Below, in pieces: positions 15,856-24,903 of a DNA stretch of 49,478 nt. The DNA is from a virus. Positions within the stretch are counted from its first letter, which is position 1. Each line of letters begins with the position of its first letter. The position numbers and the translations under genes were made by a program. The DNA lies in the IMG/VR virus record IMGVR_UViG_3300013126_003045, positions 1-49,478 of that record; one strand, given 5' to 3'. The notes below the pieces were generated by a model. The model saw nothing but the letters and a program-made list of their open reading frames with translations. It was not told where the DNA came from and made no database searches.

Positions 15856-17571
15856 ATGTCAAGTATTAATTCTCTTTTAGAAAGCTCAGCCAACGGATGG
15901 AGAAACATGCAGAGTGATGCTGCACGTATGGCTAGCAAATGGTCTAAAACAGGCCTATTAGAAGGATTAGGAAGCGAAGTTGAAAAAAACAACATGGCTT
16001 TGATCCTCGAAAACCAAGCAAAACAATTAGTTGTTGAGCAATCTTCAACAAACGTAGGTGGTGCTACTTTTAATGTAGGACAAGGTGAGCAATGGGCTGG
16101 TGTAGCTCTTCCATTGGTACGTAAAGTATTTGGTTCTTTATCAACTAAAGAATTCATGTCAGTACAACCAATGAACTTACCTTCAGGTCTAGTATTTTTC
16201 TTAGATTTCCAATATGGTGGCCCTTCAGCTAAAGCTGCTCCTGTTGGCCCATTTGGCCCAGGTGGTGATACTTATGCCGCTAATTCATCTATGTATGGTA
16301 ACACGAATCCAGGTGCGGATGCAGATCCTTCACAAGGTCTTTATGGTGCTGGTAGATTTGCTTACTCAATTAACCAATTTTCTGCATCTTGTACTGCAGT
16401 TGCAACTACTGCATCATGGGCTGATGTTGATTACAACTCAGAATTATCTGCATCCATCTTTGCTAACCAGTATACTAAAATCACTGTTACAATGCCTCTA
16501 ACAGTAGGAAGAGTTCCTGATTATAAAGGTGTTCGTGCATTTGTATTAGCTTCAGGTTCAGTTACTGCTCCAACTAATGATACTTTAGCTCGTTTATTAC
16601 CTCAGTACACAACTACTAACGGTACTTCAACAGTTACATTTATCTTTTCAGGATCAATGAGTGGTGCTAATACAGTTAATCCAATTCCTTCTACAGGATC
16701 TTTAGAAAGTACTGTATTCTTTAATGTTCAACCAGCTGACCATTACAGAGGTGATTTCGAAGATAATTCAGGTGCTGGTTATCCAAACGCTGAATCTACT
16801 TCTGCTGATGCATTAGCTATTCCACAGATTAACATTCAAATGAAATCTGAAGCTATTGTTGCTAAAACAAGAAAATTGAAAGCACAATGGACACCAGAAT
16901 TTGCTCAAGATTTGAATGCTTACCAATCTCTTGACGCTGAAGCTGAATTAACTTCAATTATGTCTGAGTATATCGCTCTAGAAATTGATCTAGAAAACTT
17001 AGATATGTTGATCCAAGATGCTTCTGCATGGGATGAATATTGGTATGCTACAAACAACAGAGCATTGAATGCTGCTAAGACAGGGTACGATGACTTGAAT
17101 TTCTTCAATACTCAAGGTCAGTGGTTCCAAACTTTAGGAACTAAAATGCAGAAAGTTTCTAACAAAATTCACCAAAAGACATTACGTGGTGGTGCAAACT
17201 TCCTAGTATGTTCTCCAAGTGTAGCAACTATCCTTGAATCAATCCCAGGATTTGCTTCAACTTCTGATGGTGATGTAACAAAAGCAAGCTACGCATTTGG
17301 TATCCAAAAATCAGGTAACTTGAACAACCGTTATACAGTATACAAAAACCCTTACATGACTGAAAATGTAATCTTGATGGGTTATAGAGGATCTCAATTC
17401 CTTGAAACAGGTGCTGTATTCGCTCCATATGTTCCACTTATCATGACTCCATTAGTGTACGATCCAGAAACCTTCACACCAAGAAAAGGTTTATTGACTC
17501 GTTACGCTAAGAAAATGATCCGTCCTGAATTCTTCGGTCGTATCTTTGTTAATGATTTGAACACTCTATAA
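15856..17571 (+). CDS. 23: Major capsid protein (T4 gp23-like)
   Basis: 571 residues forming the hexamers of the head. The N-terminal 61 residues look like the gp23 propeptide (LLEGLGSEVEKNNMALILEN), with a likely gp21 cut after LVVE at E61, followed by QSSTNVGGATFNVGQGEQWA. The body shows HK97-type gp23 patterns such as LPLVRKVFGSL, FMSVQPMNLPSGLVFFLDFQ and MKSEAIVAKTRKLKAQWTPE, and the C-terminal FTPRKGLLTRYAKKM. It is slightly longer than T4 gp23 (521). It starts behind an A-rich leader, AAAACAAAACAAAAAATG, and is followed at once by a terminator, as suits a highly expressed gene. Confidence 0.97.
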   Translation: MSSINSLLESSANGWRNMQSDAARMASKWSKTGLLEGLGSEVEKNNMALILENQAKQLVVEQSSTNVGGATFNVGQGEQWAGVALPLVRKVFGSLSTKEFMSVQPMNLPSGLVFFLDFQYGGPSAKAAPVGPFGPGGDTYAANSSMYGNTNPGADADPSQGLYGAGRFAYSINQFSASCTAVATTASWADVDYNSELSASIFANQYTKITVTMPLTVGRVPDYKGVRAFVLASGSVTAPTNDTLARLLPQYTTTNGTSTVTFIFSGSMSGANTVNPIPSTGSLESTVFFNVQPADHYRGDFEDNSGAGYPNAESTSADALAIPQINIQMKSEAIVAKTRKLKAQWTPEFAQDLNAYQSLDAEAELTSIMSEYIALEIDLENLDMLIQDASAWDEYWYATNNRALNAAKTGYDDLNFFNTQGQWFQTLGTKMQKVSNKIHQKTLRGGANFLVCSPSVATILESIPGFASTSDGDVTKASYAFGIQKSGNLNNRYTVYKNPYMTENVILMGYRGSQFLETGAVFAPYVPLIMTPLVYDPETFTPRKGLLTRYAKKMIRPEFFGRIFVNDLNTL

Positions 17572-17596
17572 GAGTAACGGTTAACCGAAAATAAAG

Positions 17597-17628
17597 AGCC
17601 TCGCTAAAAGCGGGGCTTTTTTAATTTT
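17597..17628 (+). terminator. Rho-independent terminator after capsid gene
   Basis: AGCCTCGC (17597-17604), loop TAAAA, GCGGGGCT (17610-17617; one G-T pair), followed by a T-rich tract. A short palindrome, CGGTTAACCG (17578-17587), precedes it. Confidence 0.9.
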
Positions 17629-17657
17629 TGTTCATATTTATTATCAAATATAGTTAT

Positions 17658-18356
17658 ATGAGTGATTACAATCGCACCCCCGAAGCACAAGATGCTTTTA
17701 AAGCAAAAAGAAAACCAAAAGGTCCTATTAAGTTTAATATTTCATTAAATGAAGAACAAAAGGTTGCTAAAGCCAAAATTTTAAATGATGTAGTAACCAT
17801 ATTACGTGGTAAAGCAGGTTCTGGAAAATCATTACTAGCGGCTAATGTTGCTTTAGATTTATTGTTTAATAGAGATATAGAAAAAATAATAATTACTAGA
17901 CCAACTGTAGTAGCAGGACAAGATATTGGTTTTTTACCTGGTGATGTTAATGAAAAGTTAGCTCCATTTACTGCCCCTGTATACGAAAACATGCATCGTT
18001 TATACAATAAGGAAAAAATTGAAAAATGTATAGCAGATGGTGAAATAGAAATTGTACCTGTATCATTTATGCGTGGTAGAAACTTTACAAATTGTTTAGT
18101 TGTAGTAGATGAAGCACAGAACTTAACAGATAACCAAACTGAACTTCTTTTAACCCGCATATGTTCAGGTAGTAAAATGATATTTTGTGGAGATGGTGCT
18201 CAAATTGATTTGAGAGACAAGAAAACTTCTGGATTTGATGTAATATGTAAACATATGAAAGAAGTACCTGGATTTAACGTAATTACATTAGAAAAAAATC
18301 ATAGACACCCAATAGTAGACGATATTCTTGAAGTTTACAAATCATTTAGAGGTTAG
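17658..18356 (+). CDS. phoH: PhoH-like ATPase
   Basis: 232 residues from the ATG at 17658; an upstream in-frame start at 17628 falls in the terminator tail and is rejected. Walker A is GKAGSGKS (51-58), Walker B is CLVVVDEAQN (146-155), and the family pattern ITRPTVVAGQDIGFLPGD lies at about 79-96. Arg/His motifs in the C-terminus (LEKNHRHP) complete the helicase-like fold. PhoH proteins are RNA-binding ATPases common in marine phages, often near the capsid gene; the role in infection is not settled. It lies alone between a terminator and the next promoter-like element, preceded by a weak TATTTATTATCA element. Confidence 0.95.
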   Translation: MSDYNRTPEAQDAFKAKRKPKGPIKFNISLNEEQKVAKAKILNDVVTILRGKAGSGKSLLAANVALDLLFNRDIEKIIITRPTVVAGQDIGFLPGDVNEKLAPFTAPVYENMHRLYNKEKIEKCIADGEIEIVPVSFMRGRNFTNCLVVVDEAQNLTDNQTELLLTRICSGSKMIFCGDGAQIDLRDKKTSGFDVICKHMKEVPGFNVITLEKNHRHPIVDDILEVYKSFRG

Positions 18357-18359
18357 CCA

Positions 18360-18371
18360 TATTTATAATAA
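18360..18371 (+). promoter_or_regulatory. Late-promoter-like element
   Basis: TATTTATAATAA context with octamer TATAATAA at 18364-18371; five nt before the ATG at 18377. Confidence 0.55.
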
Positions 18372-18376
18372 AAATA

Positions 18377-18778
18377 ATGGCTGCAGGAAGATACTCTTTT
18401 GTAATTGAACAAGGTGCTACAGTTAATTTTCAAATAGCTTACACAGACTCTAATGGAACTCCAGTTGATTTAACAGGATATCAAGCTAGAATGCAAATTA
18501 GACCTACCATAGATTCAAGCACGGTTTATATTACTTTATCATCTAGTTTAGACCCGTGTGGAACTGGTTTAAATCTAAGTGGATCTAATTCAATTAACCC
18601 ACCTACATCAGGAACAATTGGAGTCTACATTTCAGCCGTATCTTCTTCTCAACTTGATTTTACACAAGGTGTATATGACTTAGAACTTGCTACAGGAAGT
18701 GGAGATTGCTATGTTGTAACAAGATTGTTGGAGGGAGAAGTAAGATTATCTAAAAATGTAACTTTAGGAAGCTTCTAA
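18377..18778 (+). CDS. Beta-rich virion protein, BppU-N-like
   Basis: 133 residues. The N-terminus RYSFVIEQGATVNFQIAY, followed by the GTPVDLTGYQARMQIR pattern, is seen in small beta-sandwich proteins of phage baseplates and fibre attachments (BppU N-terminal-like). There is no signal or membrane helix. Its stop overlaps the next start (TAATG), linking it with the collagen-motif protein, so the two probably form one structural unit. Assignment is by pattern; I am unsure of the exact virion position. Confidence 0.65.
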   Translation: MAAGRYSFVIEQGATVNFQIAYTDSNGTPVDLTGYQARMQIRPTIDSSTVYITLSSSLDPCGTGLNLSGSNSINPPTSGTIGVYISAVSSSQLDFTQGVYDLELATGSGDCYVVTRLLEGEVRLSKNVTLGSF

Positions 18779-19269
18779 TGGCTAATACTATAAATATTAA
18801 CCAAAATAACAATGATGTATCCCTGCAAGATAACAATAGAAAAATTATTGTTACCGATAATAGAGCAGGAACAACGGTTGATGTAACCCAACCTGTTACA
18901 AGTATTGTTACTGTATCTGCTCTTGGACCACAGGGACCAATCGGACCTCAAGGTCCTCCTGGAGATTTAGATAGTATATTTAGAATCCTTTCAGGAAGTG
19001 TAACTGCTAGTGTTAATATAGGGCCTACTATATTTTTAATCAATTCAGGAAGTTCAGAATTCTTTTCCATAAACAATCAAGGATCTACTATTATTTCAAG
19101 TAGTGCTAATGATGTATTTTTAATTAAAAATTTAAATGGAAATTCAATTCTAACAGTATCCCAAAGTGGAATCATAGTTTTATCAACCCAATCAATAGAA
19201 TTAACAAACCCAGCACCCAATGGTGGAATTTATTTTACTTCTTCATCGTTTTTTGTTGGTCTTGATTAA
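18778..19269 (+). CDS. Fibre-like protein with short collagen motif
   Basis: 163 residues. A short Gly-x-y repeat, GPQGPIGPQGPPGD (about 50-63), separates an N-terminal beta domain from a Ser/Asn/Ile-rich beta-helix-like C-terminus. Collagen repeats trimerise and are common in phage fibres and tail tips. Coupled to the gene before it through TAATG, so probably baseplate- or fibre-attached. Confidence 0.7.
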   Translation: MANTININQNNNDVSLQDNNRKIIVTDNRAGTTVDVTQPVTSIVTVSALGPQGPIGPQGPPGDLDSIFRILSGSVTASVNIGPTIFLINSGSSEFFSINNQGSTIISSSANDVFLIKNLNGNSILTVSQSGIIVLSTQSIELTNPAPNGGIYFTSSSFFVGLD

Positions 19270-19276
19270 GGTATAA

Positions 19277-19288
19277 TATGTATAATAA
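19277..19288 (+). promoter_or_regulatory. Late-promoter-like element
   Basis: TATGTATAATAA, octamer TATAATAA at 19281-19288; six nt before the ATG at 19295. Confidence 0.5.
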
Positions 19289-19294
19289 AATAAA

Positions 19295-20266
19295 ATGGCA
19301 GAATGGAAAAAAGTCGTTGTCTCGGGTAGCAACGTATCTCAATTAAATAATGACGCTAATTACATAGCAAATGGAGACTCAGGAGTTTCCTTAACCGGAT
19401 CATTTACTGGCTCATTTACTGGGGATGGTAGTGGTTTAACTGGAGTAACAGCAGTAGTAGGAAATGCACTAACATCTGGTGAAGGTATTTCTACATTTTC
19501 ATATGATGGAGCGGCAGCAGTATCCGTAGCAGTATCAGGAGCAGCACAATTATCTGACAACGCGGTAACAAAATGGAATGATACAGATGGCAAATTTGTT
19601 AATTCCTCATTAACAGATAACGGTACTACAATTACAGGTACAACTTCAATCCAATTATCAGGAGCTAATTCATCTTTAACAGGATCATTTACAGGATCAT
19701 TTACTGGTGATGGATCTGGATTAACAGGATTAGTAACTACATTGAGTGGTAGTACAGATTCGGGTAATTTTGAAGTTGATTTACTAACTCAAACATTAAC
19801 AGTACAAGGTACTGCAAACGAAATTGAAACTGCAGCATCTGGACAAACTATTACTATTGGTTTACCGAATGATGTTACAATATCAAACGACCTAACAGTT
19901 AATGGAGACTTAGTTGTCAATGGTACGGCATCATTTCAAAATACAGAAAATTTATTAGTAGCAGATAGATTCGTTTTATTTGCATCAGGTTCCGTTGCAA
20001 CAGGAGATGGTGGTATTGTTGTTCAACAAGGTACACAAAATGTAGGCGAATTATTTGGATATGATTCAACAGCAACGCGTTGGGGATTCACTTCATCATT
20101 TAACGCATCAACTTCAACATTTACTCCATCTGTATATGTAGGTGCAGTTCAAACAGGAACAGGTCAAACAGCAGGAAGTGCAGCCCCAATTTATGGAGGT
20201 GCTACATTTGGTTTAGGTACAATTCATGTTGATACTGATGATAGTGAAATTTGGATTTATGCCTAA
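19295..20266 (+). CDS. Tail fibre/adhesin protein with GSFTGDGSGLTG repeats
   Basis: 323 residues. The N-terminus AEWKKVVVSGS is shared with the 788-residue fibre at 20732 (PNWKKVIVSGS), pointing to a common attachment peptide. The unit SLTGSFTGSFTGDGSGLTG occurs twice (about 33-51 and 128-146), flanking beta-rich Ser/Thr/Gly sequence. A beta-helix-like segment follows (NDLTVNGDLVVNGTASFQN), and the C-terminus ends in IHVDTDDSEIWIYA, which looks like a fibre tip or intramolecular cap. Typical of T4-type phage fibres from Bacteroidota; the receptor is unknown. Confidence 0.75.
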   Translation: MAEWKKVVVSGSNVSQLNNDANYIANGDSGVSLTGSFTGSFTGDGSGLTGVTAVVGNALTSGEGISTFSYDGAAAVSVAVSGAAQLSDNAVTKWNDTDGKFVNSSLTDNGTTITGTTSIQLSGANSSLTGSFTGSFTGDGSGLTGLVTTLSGSTDSGNFEVDLLTQTLTVQGTANEIETAASGQTITIGLPNDVTISNDLTVNGDLVVNGTASFQNTENLLVADRFVLFASGSVATGDGGIVVQQGTQNVGELFGYDSTATRWGFTSSFNASTSTFTPSVYVGAVQTGTGQTAGSAAPIYGGATFGLGTIHVDTDDSEIWIYA

Positions 20267-20285
20267 TTAAATTAAAAAAATAGTT

Positions 20286-20468
20286 ATGAGTTTATTAGAT
20301 AAGATAAAAAATATATCCCCTTCCTCAAAAGAAGGGGATTTTTCCTTGGAAAAACATGAAATAGAATTTATATTATTGTTAATAAAAGAATCTACATTTA
20401 GAGGAGAATATATAGAAACCCTTTACAATATAGCTTATAAATTACAACAACAATATTTAAATAAATAA
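20286..20468 (+). CDS. Small conserved-looking phage protein with embedded hairpin
   Basis: 60 residues: SLLDKIKNI at the start, then LEKHEIEFILLLIKESTF and IETLYNIAYKLQQQYL. The second half looks like a small helical protein seen in many tailed phages near fibre genes, which supports coding. A terminator-like hairpin covers codons 10-18. It lies between two fibre genes and is followed 2 nt later by another small gene. Confidence 0.6.
   Translation: MSLLDKIKNISPSSKEGDFSLEKHEIEFILLLIKESTFRGEYIETLYNIAYKLQQQYLNK
20315..20343 (+). terminator. Terminator-like hairpin inside a coding sequence
   Basis: ATCCCCTTC (20315-20323), loop CTCAAAA, GAAGGGGAT (20331-20339), then TTTT. Perfect 9-bp stem with a short U-tract; it may attenuate transcription into the downstream fibre gene. 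Confidence 0.6.
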
Positions 20469-20470
20469 CC

Positions 20471-20632
20471 ATGTATAATCTCCCAGAACTTCAATTAATC
20501 CGTGCAGGATTAGATGCTATTACTATTAAAGGAGCAGATGCTCAATTTTTAGCCCAACTTCAACTTAAAATTGAGCAGCAATTAACTAAATTAGCTCATA
20601 CCCCTGAAGAAAAACCTAAACAAGAAAAATAA
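20471..20632 (+). CDS. Small helical protein
   Basis: 53 residues, starting ATG 2 nt after the preceding stop. The sequence LPELQLIRAGLDAITIKGAD, followed by AQFLAQLQLKIEQQL, suggests two helices with heptad spacing, then a Lys/Glu tail. It is too short for a family call. The coupling to the gene before and amphipathic pattern support real coding. Confidence 0.5.
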   Translation: MYNLPELQLIRAGLDAITIKGADAQFLAQLQLKIEQQLTKLAHTPEEKPKQEK

Positions 20633-20731
20633 ATTTTATATTTATAATTGAATATATTGTTGGCCGCAAGGAAGTAGGCATATACACGGCATAAGTGTAT
20701 GTATCTAACCACAATAAAATAAAAATATAAT
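20633..20731 (+). promoter_or_regulatory. Long leader of the 788-residue fibre gene
   Basis: A 99-nt gap. A partial late-like element, TATATTTATAATTG, lies at 20638-20651, then a small hairpin ATACAC (20682-20687) / GTGTAT (20695-20700), then an A-rich stretch before the ATG at 20732. It is one of the longer leaders in the window; most elements sit within 20 nt of their start. Confidence 0.4.
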
Positions 20732-23098
20732 ATGCCAAACTGGAAAAAAGTCATAGTATCTGGCTCAGATGCTGCGTTAAACTCACTCAACATAACGACC
20801 GCACTAACGGCTAGCGGTATCTTATACCCAACCGCAGATAACGGCGAAGAATCGTTTATACAAACTGACGGAAACGGTACATTATCTTTTCAATACGTAA
20901 AAACAATATATGAAGAAATTGTAAACGGAGAATCTACACAACTTATAAAAGGTACACCGGTTTACGTTTCTGGAAGCCAAGGAGCTGCATCAATTGTATA
21001 TAGAGCAGATGCTGGAAATCCTGCAAAAATGCCCGTTATTTACATAGCAGCAGATACTATAGCTGCTGGAGAATCTGGTAGAGGTATCGCATTAGGTTTA
21101 ATTAAAGGTGTAGATACAACAGGATACCCTGCAGGAACAGAAATATATATTGGTGTTGGTGGTGGGTGGACAGATATACGCCCAACAGGATCAGCCATTG
21201 TACAAACTTTAGGTTATGTAACTAAAGAAGGAAGTGGTGGACAAGGAGTAGTACTCAATCCAGGACCAAATTCATTACCTAATTTACCATCTGGTTCAGT
21301 TTGGGTTGGAAACTCAGATAGCATACCAACAGCTGTTGCAACATCAAGTTTAAGTGTTGCAAGTGCATCATTTGCTTTAACAGCATCTTATGTTGCCTAT
21401 GCTTCAAGTTTTCCATTTACAGGATCTGCATTAATTACAGGTTCATTAGGTGTAACTGGATCTACAAATATTCTAGGAAATTTTATAGTTAACGAAAATA
21501 CTACCGATGAGGTCATAAACTCGGTTACTAGAACTTTAAAAGGAGTAGGAGGAACCCCCTCAGTAGATTGGGATAACAAAGAATTATATGATACTAGTCA
21601 ACAAGCTTCAATTGATTGGGAAAATAAAACACTAGAAGAAGGAGGTTTAGTTCATCTAAATTGGTCTCTTAGAGAAGCTTATGATAACCTATCTGCATTA
21701 TCAATTAATTGGAATGATAGACTACTATTCGATGATAGTGGTACAAATCAATCAGTTAATTGGAACAATAGAGTACTATATGATTCATCTGGTGGTGATG
21801 TTTTAGATTGGCAAAATCGACAATTTAATGGAACATCATCATTTGCTAGTACTGCATCGTATGTTAATCCTTTAATTCAAAATGTATTAATTACTGGATC
21901 TTTCAATATAACCGGATCTACCCAGTTAAATGGTGAATTAAACATAGACAATAAGTATTATTTTATAAACACACTTTCAGATTTACCAACCCCAGTTAGT
22001 ACCGTCATAACTCTTGCTGACAACGCAACATATGTTTTTACAACAACTGTAGATTTATTAGGCAATCGTTTAGTGTGTGGTCAGAATACAACAATATTAG
22101 GCGGTTCATCTGAAAACTGTAGAATCAAGTCAACAGGTTTGACAGGAATACCATTAATATCTTCAAGCTATAGTTTACCAATGCGAGGTATTACTATTGA
22201 AGCAGATGTAGCGTTAGAACTTAATGCATCAGGTTCTACTCAAGCTATTGACTGGTTTGGTGTTAACTTCACCGATTGCCCAACAGTAGGTTTAATTAAA
22301 AACTATAGCAACGTTATTATGACAGACTGTGCCTTTTTAGAGGCAGCAAATTGTACGTTTGATGGAACTATAGGAACTGTAGGATTTATAACATGCTTAT
22401 TTAATGGTAGATCTGGTCAAACAATAATGAGTGTTAGTCCAACCGGATCAATCACTAGAAGATTTCGACCTATCTATTCGTCGTTTATTGCGTTATCTGG
22501 TGAAACAGCGTTGAGTATTCCAACTAGCTCTATAGCAAACGCAGAAGGATTTATACTAGATACCTGCAATTTTTCCGGGGGAGGAACATATATCACCGGT
22601 GCAAACACAGGAAGCTTAAAATCACTATTTGTTAATAACGTAGGAATCGCTAACACAACAAACGTGGGTCATTACTTCATGATTAACAACACAACCAACA
22701 CAACAATTGGTATACCAAATGTTAATGTTTGGCGAAAAGTAGCAGGAACTACTACTATTGGTATAGGTAATTCTCCAAAATGGGTAGCCAGCGGTAGCAA
22801 CCGAATCGATTATTCTGGAAGTATTGCACAAGACTTCAAATTCACAGCAGTGGGAACAGTACAGTCTGCTGCATCCAACCAAGTCATATCAGTAGGTCTA
22901 GCAAAGAATGGAACAATCCAAACTGAATCAGAGGTCACGGTCAGAACTGCAACTGCTAACCAACCATACCCATTTGCGATACAAGATTTAACTCCTATAG
23001 TTGCAGGAGATTATATTGAAGTTTTTGTACTTAATACAAATTCGACGGATGTACGAGTTGGAGATTTAAACGTAATTATAGATAAAATAGGTTCATAA
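20732..23098 (+). CDS. Large tail fibre/adhesin with DWxNR repeats
   Basis: 788 residues. The N-terminus PNWKKVIVSGS matches the fibre at 19295. A globular region (about 50-185) precedes a SASFALTASYVAYASS linker and FPFTGSALITGSLGVTGS (about 227-244), a patch shared with the fibre at 34693. Then six imperfect units of about 16 residues of the type DWxNRxLYDSSG follow (about 275-372), a repeat found in other phage fibres. The C-terminal 400 residues are beta-rich, with parallel beta-helix character and a sandwich-like end (FKFTAVGTVQSAASNQVISV). There is no enzymatic motif I can identify. It is probably a receptor-binding or side-fibre subunit. Confidence 0.75.
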   Translation: MPNWKKVIVSGSDAALNSLNITTALTASGILYPTADNGEESFIQTDGNGTLSFQYVKTIYEEIVNGESTQLIKGTPVYVSGSQGAASIVYRADAGNPAKMPVIYIAADTIAAGESGRGIALGLIKGVDTTGYPAGTEIYIGVGGGWTDIRPTGSAIVQTLGYVTKEGSGGQGVVLNPGPNSLPNLPSGSVWVGNSDSIPTAVATSSLSVASASFALTASYVAYASSFPFTGSALITGSLGVTGSTNILGNFIVNENTTDEVINSVTRTLKGVGGTPSVDWDNKELYDTSQQASIDWENKTLEEGGLVHLNWSLREAYDNLSALSINWNDRLLFDDSGTNQSVNWNNRVLYDSSGGDVLDWQNRQFNGTSSFASTASYVNPLIQNVLITGSFNITGSTQLNGELNIDNKYYFINTLSDLPTPVSTVITLADNATYVFTTTVDLLGNRLVCGQNTTILGGSSENCRIKSTGLTGIPLISSSYSLPMRGITIEADVALELNASGSTQAIDWFGVNFTDCPTVGLIKNYSNVIMTDCAFLEAANCTFDGTIGTVGFITCLFNGRSGQTIMSVSPTGSITRRFRPIYSSFIALSGETALSIPTSSIANAEGFILDTCNFSGGGTYITGANTGSLKSLFVNNVGIANTTNVGHYFMINNTTNTTIGIPNVNVWRKVAGTTTIGIGNSPKWVASGSNRIDYSGSIAQDFKFTAVGTVQSAASNQVISVGLAKNGTIQTESEVTVRTATANQPYPFAIQDLTPIVAGDYIEVFVLNTNSTDVRVGDLNVIIDKIGS

Positions 23099-23099
23099 C

Positions 23100-23732
23100 A
23101 TGAAGTTACAAGCATATAAAATAAACGGACAAACAATCAATGTCGACATATTTAATTGGTCAACTAATCAACTAAATGGAAACCAACCTTGGATAGTGCA
23201 AGACACGGTACCCACAAACTACGCAGATGTATCATCCATCATGCGTTGGTATGAAATTGGATTTGGTATTAAGGATTATTTATATGTTCGTGAACGTATA
23301 CGAGAGTTATATACTCAAATAGGATTTGCAAATTTATCCGAACAAGAAAAAGTGATAGTTTGTCAACTTTTTATTGCCACAAAAGCAGAACGCGACTCTA
23401 TCTTTGCAGAAGAATATCAAAAAGAGTATTGGAATATGTTAGTAGAACAATCTCAAGATTGCAGGTTCAAACGATGGGAATCAGCTAAAAAATACATATC
23501 CTACAAGCTGACTCCTATTGATTCATCAAATCTAGCAAATGATACAAGTACACTCTGCAACAATTACATAAATTACAATATAACCGACCTTGCTAAGGAC
23601 GGAATAGATGGGCTATTTGATTATCTGCAAGGTACCGGAAGTTACATATCAACAGGATATCCTTCAAAAGGATATTGGACTCAAACAGATCAAAATAATA
23701 TGATAGATATTCTGCAGAATGGGAGTTATTAA
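23100..23732 (+). CDS. Hypothetical protein between fibre and neck genes
   Basis: 210 residues, soluble and mixed helix/strand, rich in Tyr and Trp. Starts one nt after the fibre gene stop. Segments such as SIMRWYEIGFGIKDYLYVRE and LSEQEKVIVCQLFIATKAER have no function known to me. Tight coupling to the large fibre could mean an assembly chaperone or adaptor for it, but nothing in the sequence proves this. Confidence 0.6.
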   Translation: MKLQAYKINGQTINVDIFNWSTNQLNGNQPWIVQDTVPTNYADVSSIMRWYEIGFGIKDYLYVRERIRELYTQIGFANLSEQEKVIVCQLFIATKAERDSIFAEEYQKEYWNMLVEQSQDCRFKRWESAKKYISYKLTPIDSSNLANDTSTLCNNYINYNITDLAKDGIDGLFDYLQGTGSYISTGYPSKGYWTQTDQNNMIDILQNGSY

Positions 23733-23746
23733 TATATTTATAACAA
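23733..23746 (+). promoter_or_regulatory. Late-promoter-like element
   Basis: TATATTTATAACAA; the octamer variant TATAACAA at 23739-23746 is nine nt before the ATG at 23756. Confidence 0.45.
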
Positions 23747-23755
23747 AATATTCAA

Positions 23756-24901
23756 ATGGCAAATATCCCTATCTGGCCCGGTTCAAGTAGCTTCTTTCCT
23801 GGCGACACACCTTTTGGCTTCTATGATAATGAATATCAATTCCAACAAGATGCTGATAAATTTGCACGATTTGCAGCGCAACGTTTGGGATACCCATTAG
23901 TGGAAGTTGAATTACAAGATATAAATTTCTATACTGCATTAGAAGATGCCATAACAACTTATGGAAACGAAGTATATGCTTACCAAGTAGCAGATAATTT
24001 ATTAACTTTTCAAGGAAATCCATTAACTATTGCTGCTCCAAACAATAAACTTGTTCAAGAAACATTGTCCAATGTTGTTTTACTTTCAAATCAATATGGA
24101 ACAGAAGCAGGTGTAGGAGGAAAAGTAACTTACTACTCAGGCTCAATTGATCTTATACCAGATCAACAAAACTATGACATGAATACTTGGGCAATTTCTC
24201 AAAGTATTTCAGGTGGTATTGAAATTAAAAGAATATATTACGAGGCACCACCAGCAATTACAAGATATTTTGACCCATATGCAGGAACTGGTACTGGTAT
24301 GATGCAAATGTTAGATAGTTTTGGGTGGGGTTCATATTCACCTGCTATTAACTTTATGTTAATGCCTATAAATTACGATTTGCAAAAAATACAAGCAATT
24401 GAATTTAACGATCAAATTAGAAAATCACAATATACTTTTGAACTTGTTAACAACCAATTAAAATTATTTCCAATCCCACGTAATGCCTATAAACTTTGGT
24501 TTCAATATGTTAAATTAAGTGAAACTAGACAACCATATGCTGATATAAGTGGTAGTGTGATAACAAATGTAGCGGATGTTCCATATGAAAATCCAACTTA
24601 CAGTAATATAAATTCAATTGGTCGTTCTTGGATATTTGAATATGCTTTAGCTATCTCAAAAGAAATGCTTGGCTATATTAGAGGAAAATATTCACCCATA
24701 CCAATTCCAGGATCTGAAGTAACCTTAAACCAATCTGATTTGATATCAGCAGCTACAAGTGAAAAAACAGCTTTAATTGAGCGTTTAAGAGCATATTTAG
24801 ATACAACTTCACGTAAAGCTTTACTTGAAAAGAAAGCACTTGAAGCAGAAAGTCAACAAAAGACAATTAATTACGTACCAATGACAATTTTTATAGGATA
24901 A
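23756..24901 (+). CDS. 13: Neck protein (T4 gp13-like)
   Basis: A 381-residue head-completion protein that, with gp14, seals the portal and forms the neck. Conserved patterns are the start NIPIWPGSSSFFPGDTPFGFYD, split here as a family-like opening of about 22 residues, ARFAAQRLGYPLVEVELQ (about 38-55), the YGNEVYAYQVADNLL segment, and the C-terminal IFEYALAISKEMLGYIRGKY (about 296-315). It is longer than T4 gp13 (309). It is followed by an endonuclease gene and then gp14; in T4 the two neck genes are adjacent. Confidence 0.85.
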   Translation: MANIPIWPGSSSFFPGDTPFGFYDNEYQFQQDADKFARFAAQRLGYPLVEVELQDINFYTALEDAITTYGNEVYAYQVADNLLTFQGNPLTIAAPNNKLVQETLSNVVLLSNQYGTEAGVGGKVTYYSGSIDLIPDQQNYDMNTWAISQSISGGIEIKRIYYEAPPAITRYFDPYAGTGTGMMQMLDSFGWGSYSPAINFMLMPINYDLQKIQAIEFNDQIRKSQYTFELVNNQLKLFPIPRNAYKLWFQYVKLSETRQPYADISGSVITNVADVPYENPTYSNINSIGRSWIFEYALAISKEMLGYIRGKYSPIPIPGSEVTLNQSDLISAATSEKTALIERLRAYLDTTSRKALLEKKALEAESQQKTINYVPMTIFIG

Positions 24902-24903
24902 TT

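Noticed and set aside
16214-16501. 95-codon frame in a second + frame within the capsid gene
   Set aside because: It lies wholly inside gp23, lacks an A-rich leader, and is a His/Leu/Met-rich shadow product.
17666-18160. 164-codon open frame on the - strand within the PhoH gene
   Set aside because: It is antisense to an unmistakable PhoH protein, has no leader of the type used by the other genes, and its composition is what a mirrored AT-rich gene gives. All other long - strand frames (for example 46388-46792, 45731-46075, 33961-34317, 1267-1611) are rejected for the same reason.
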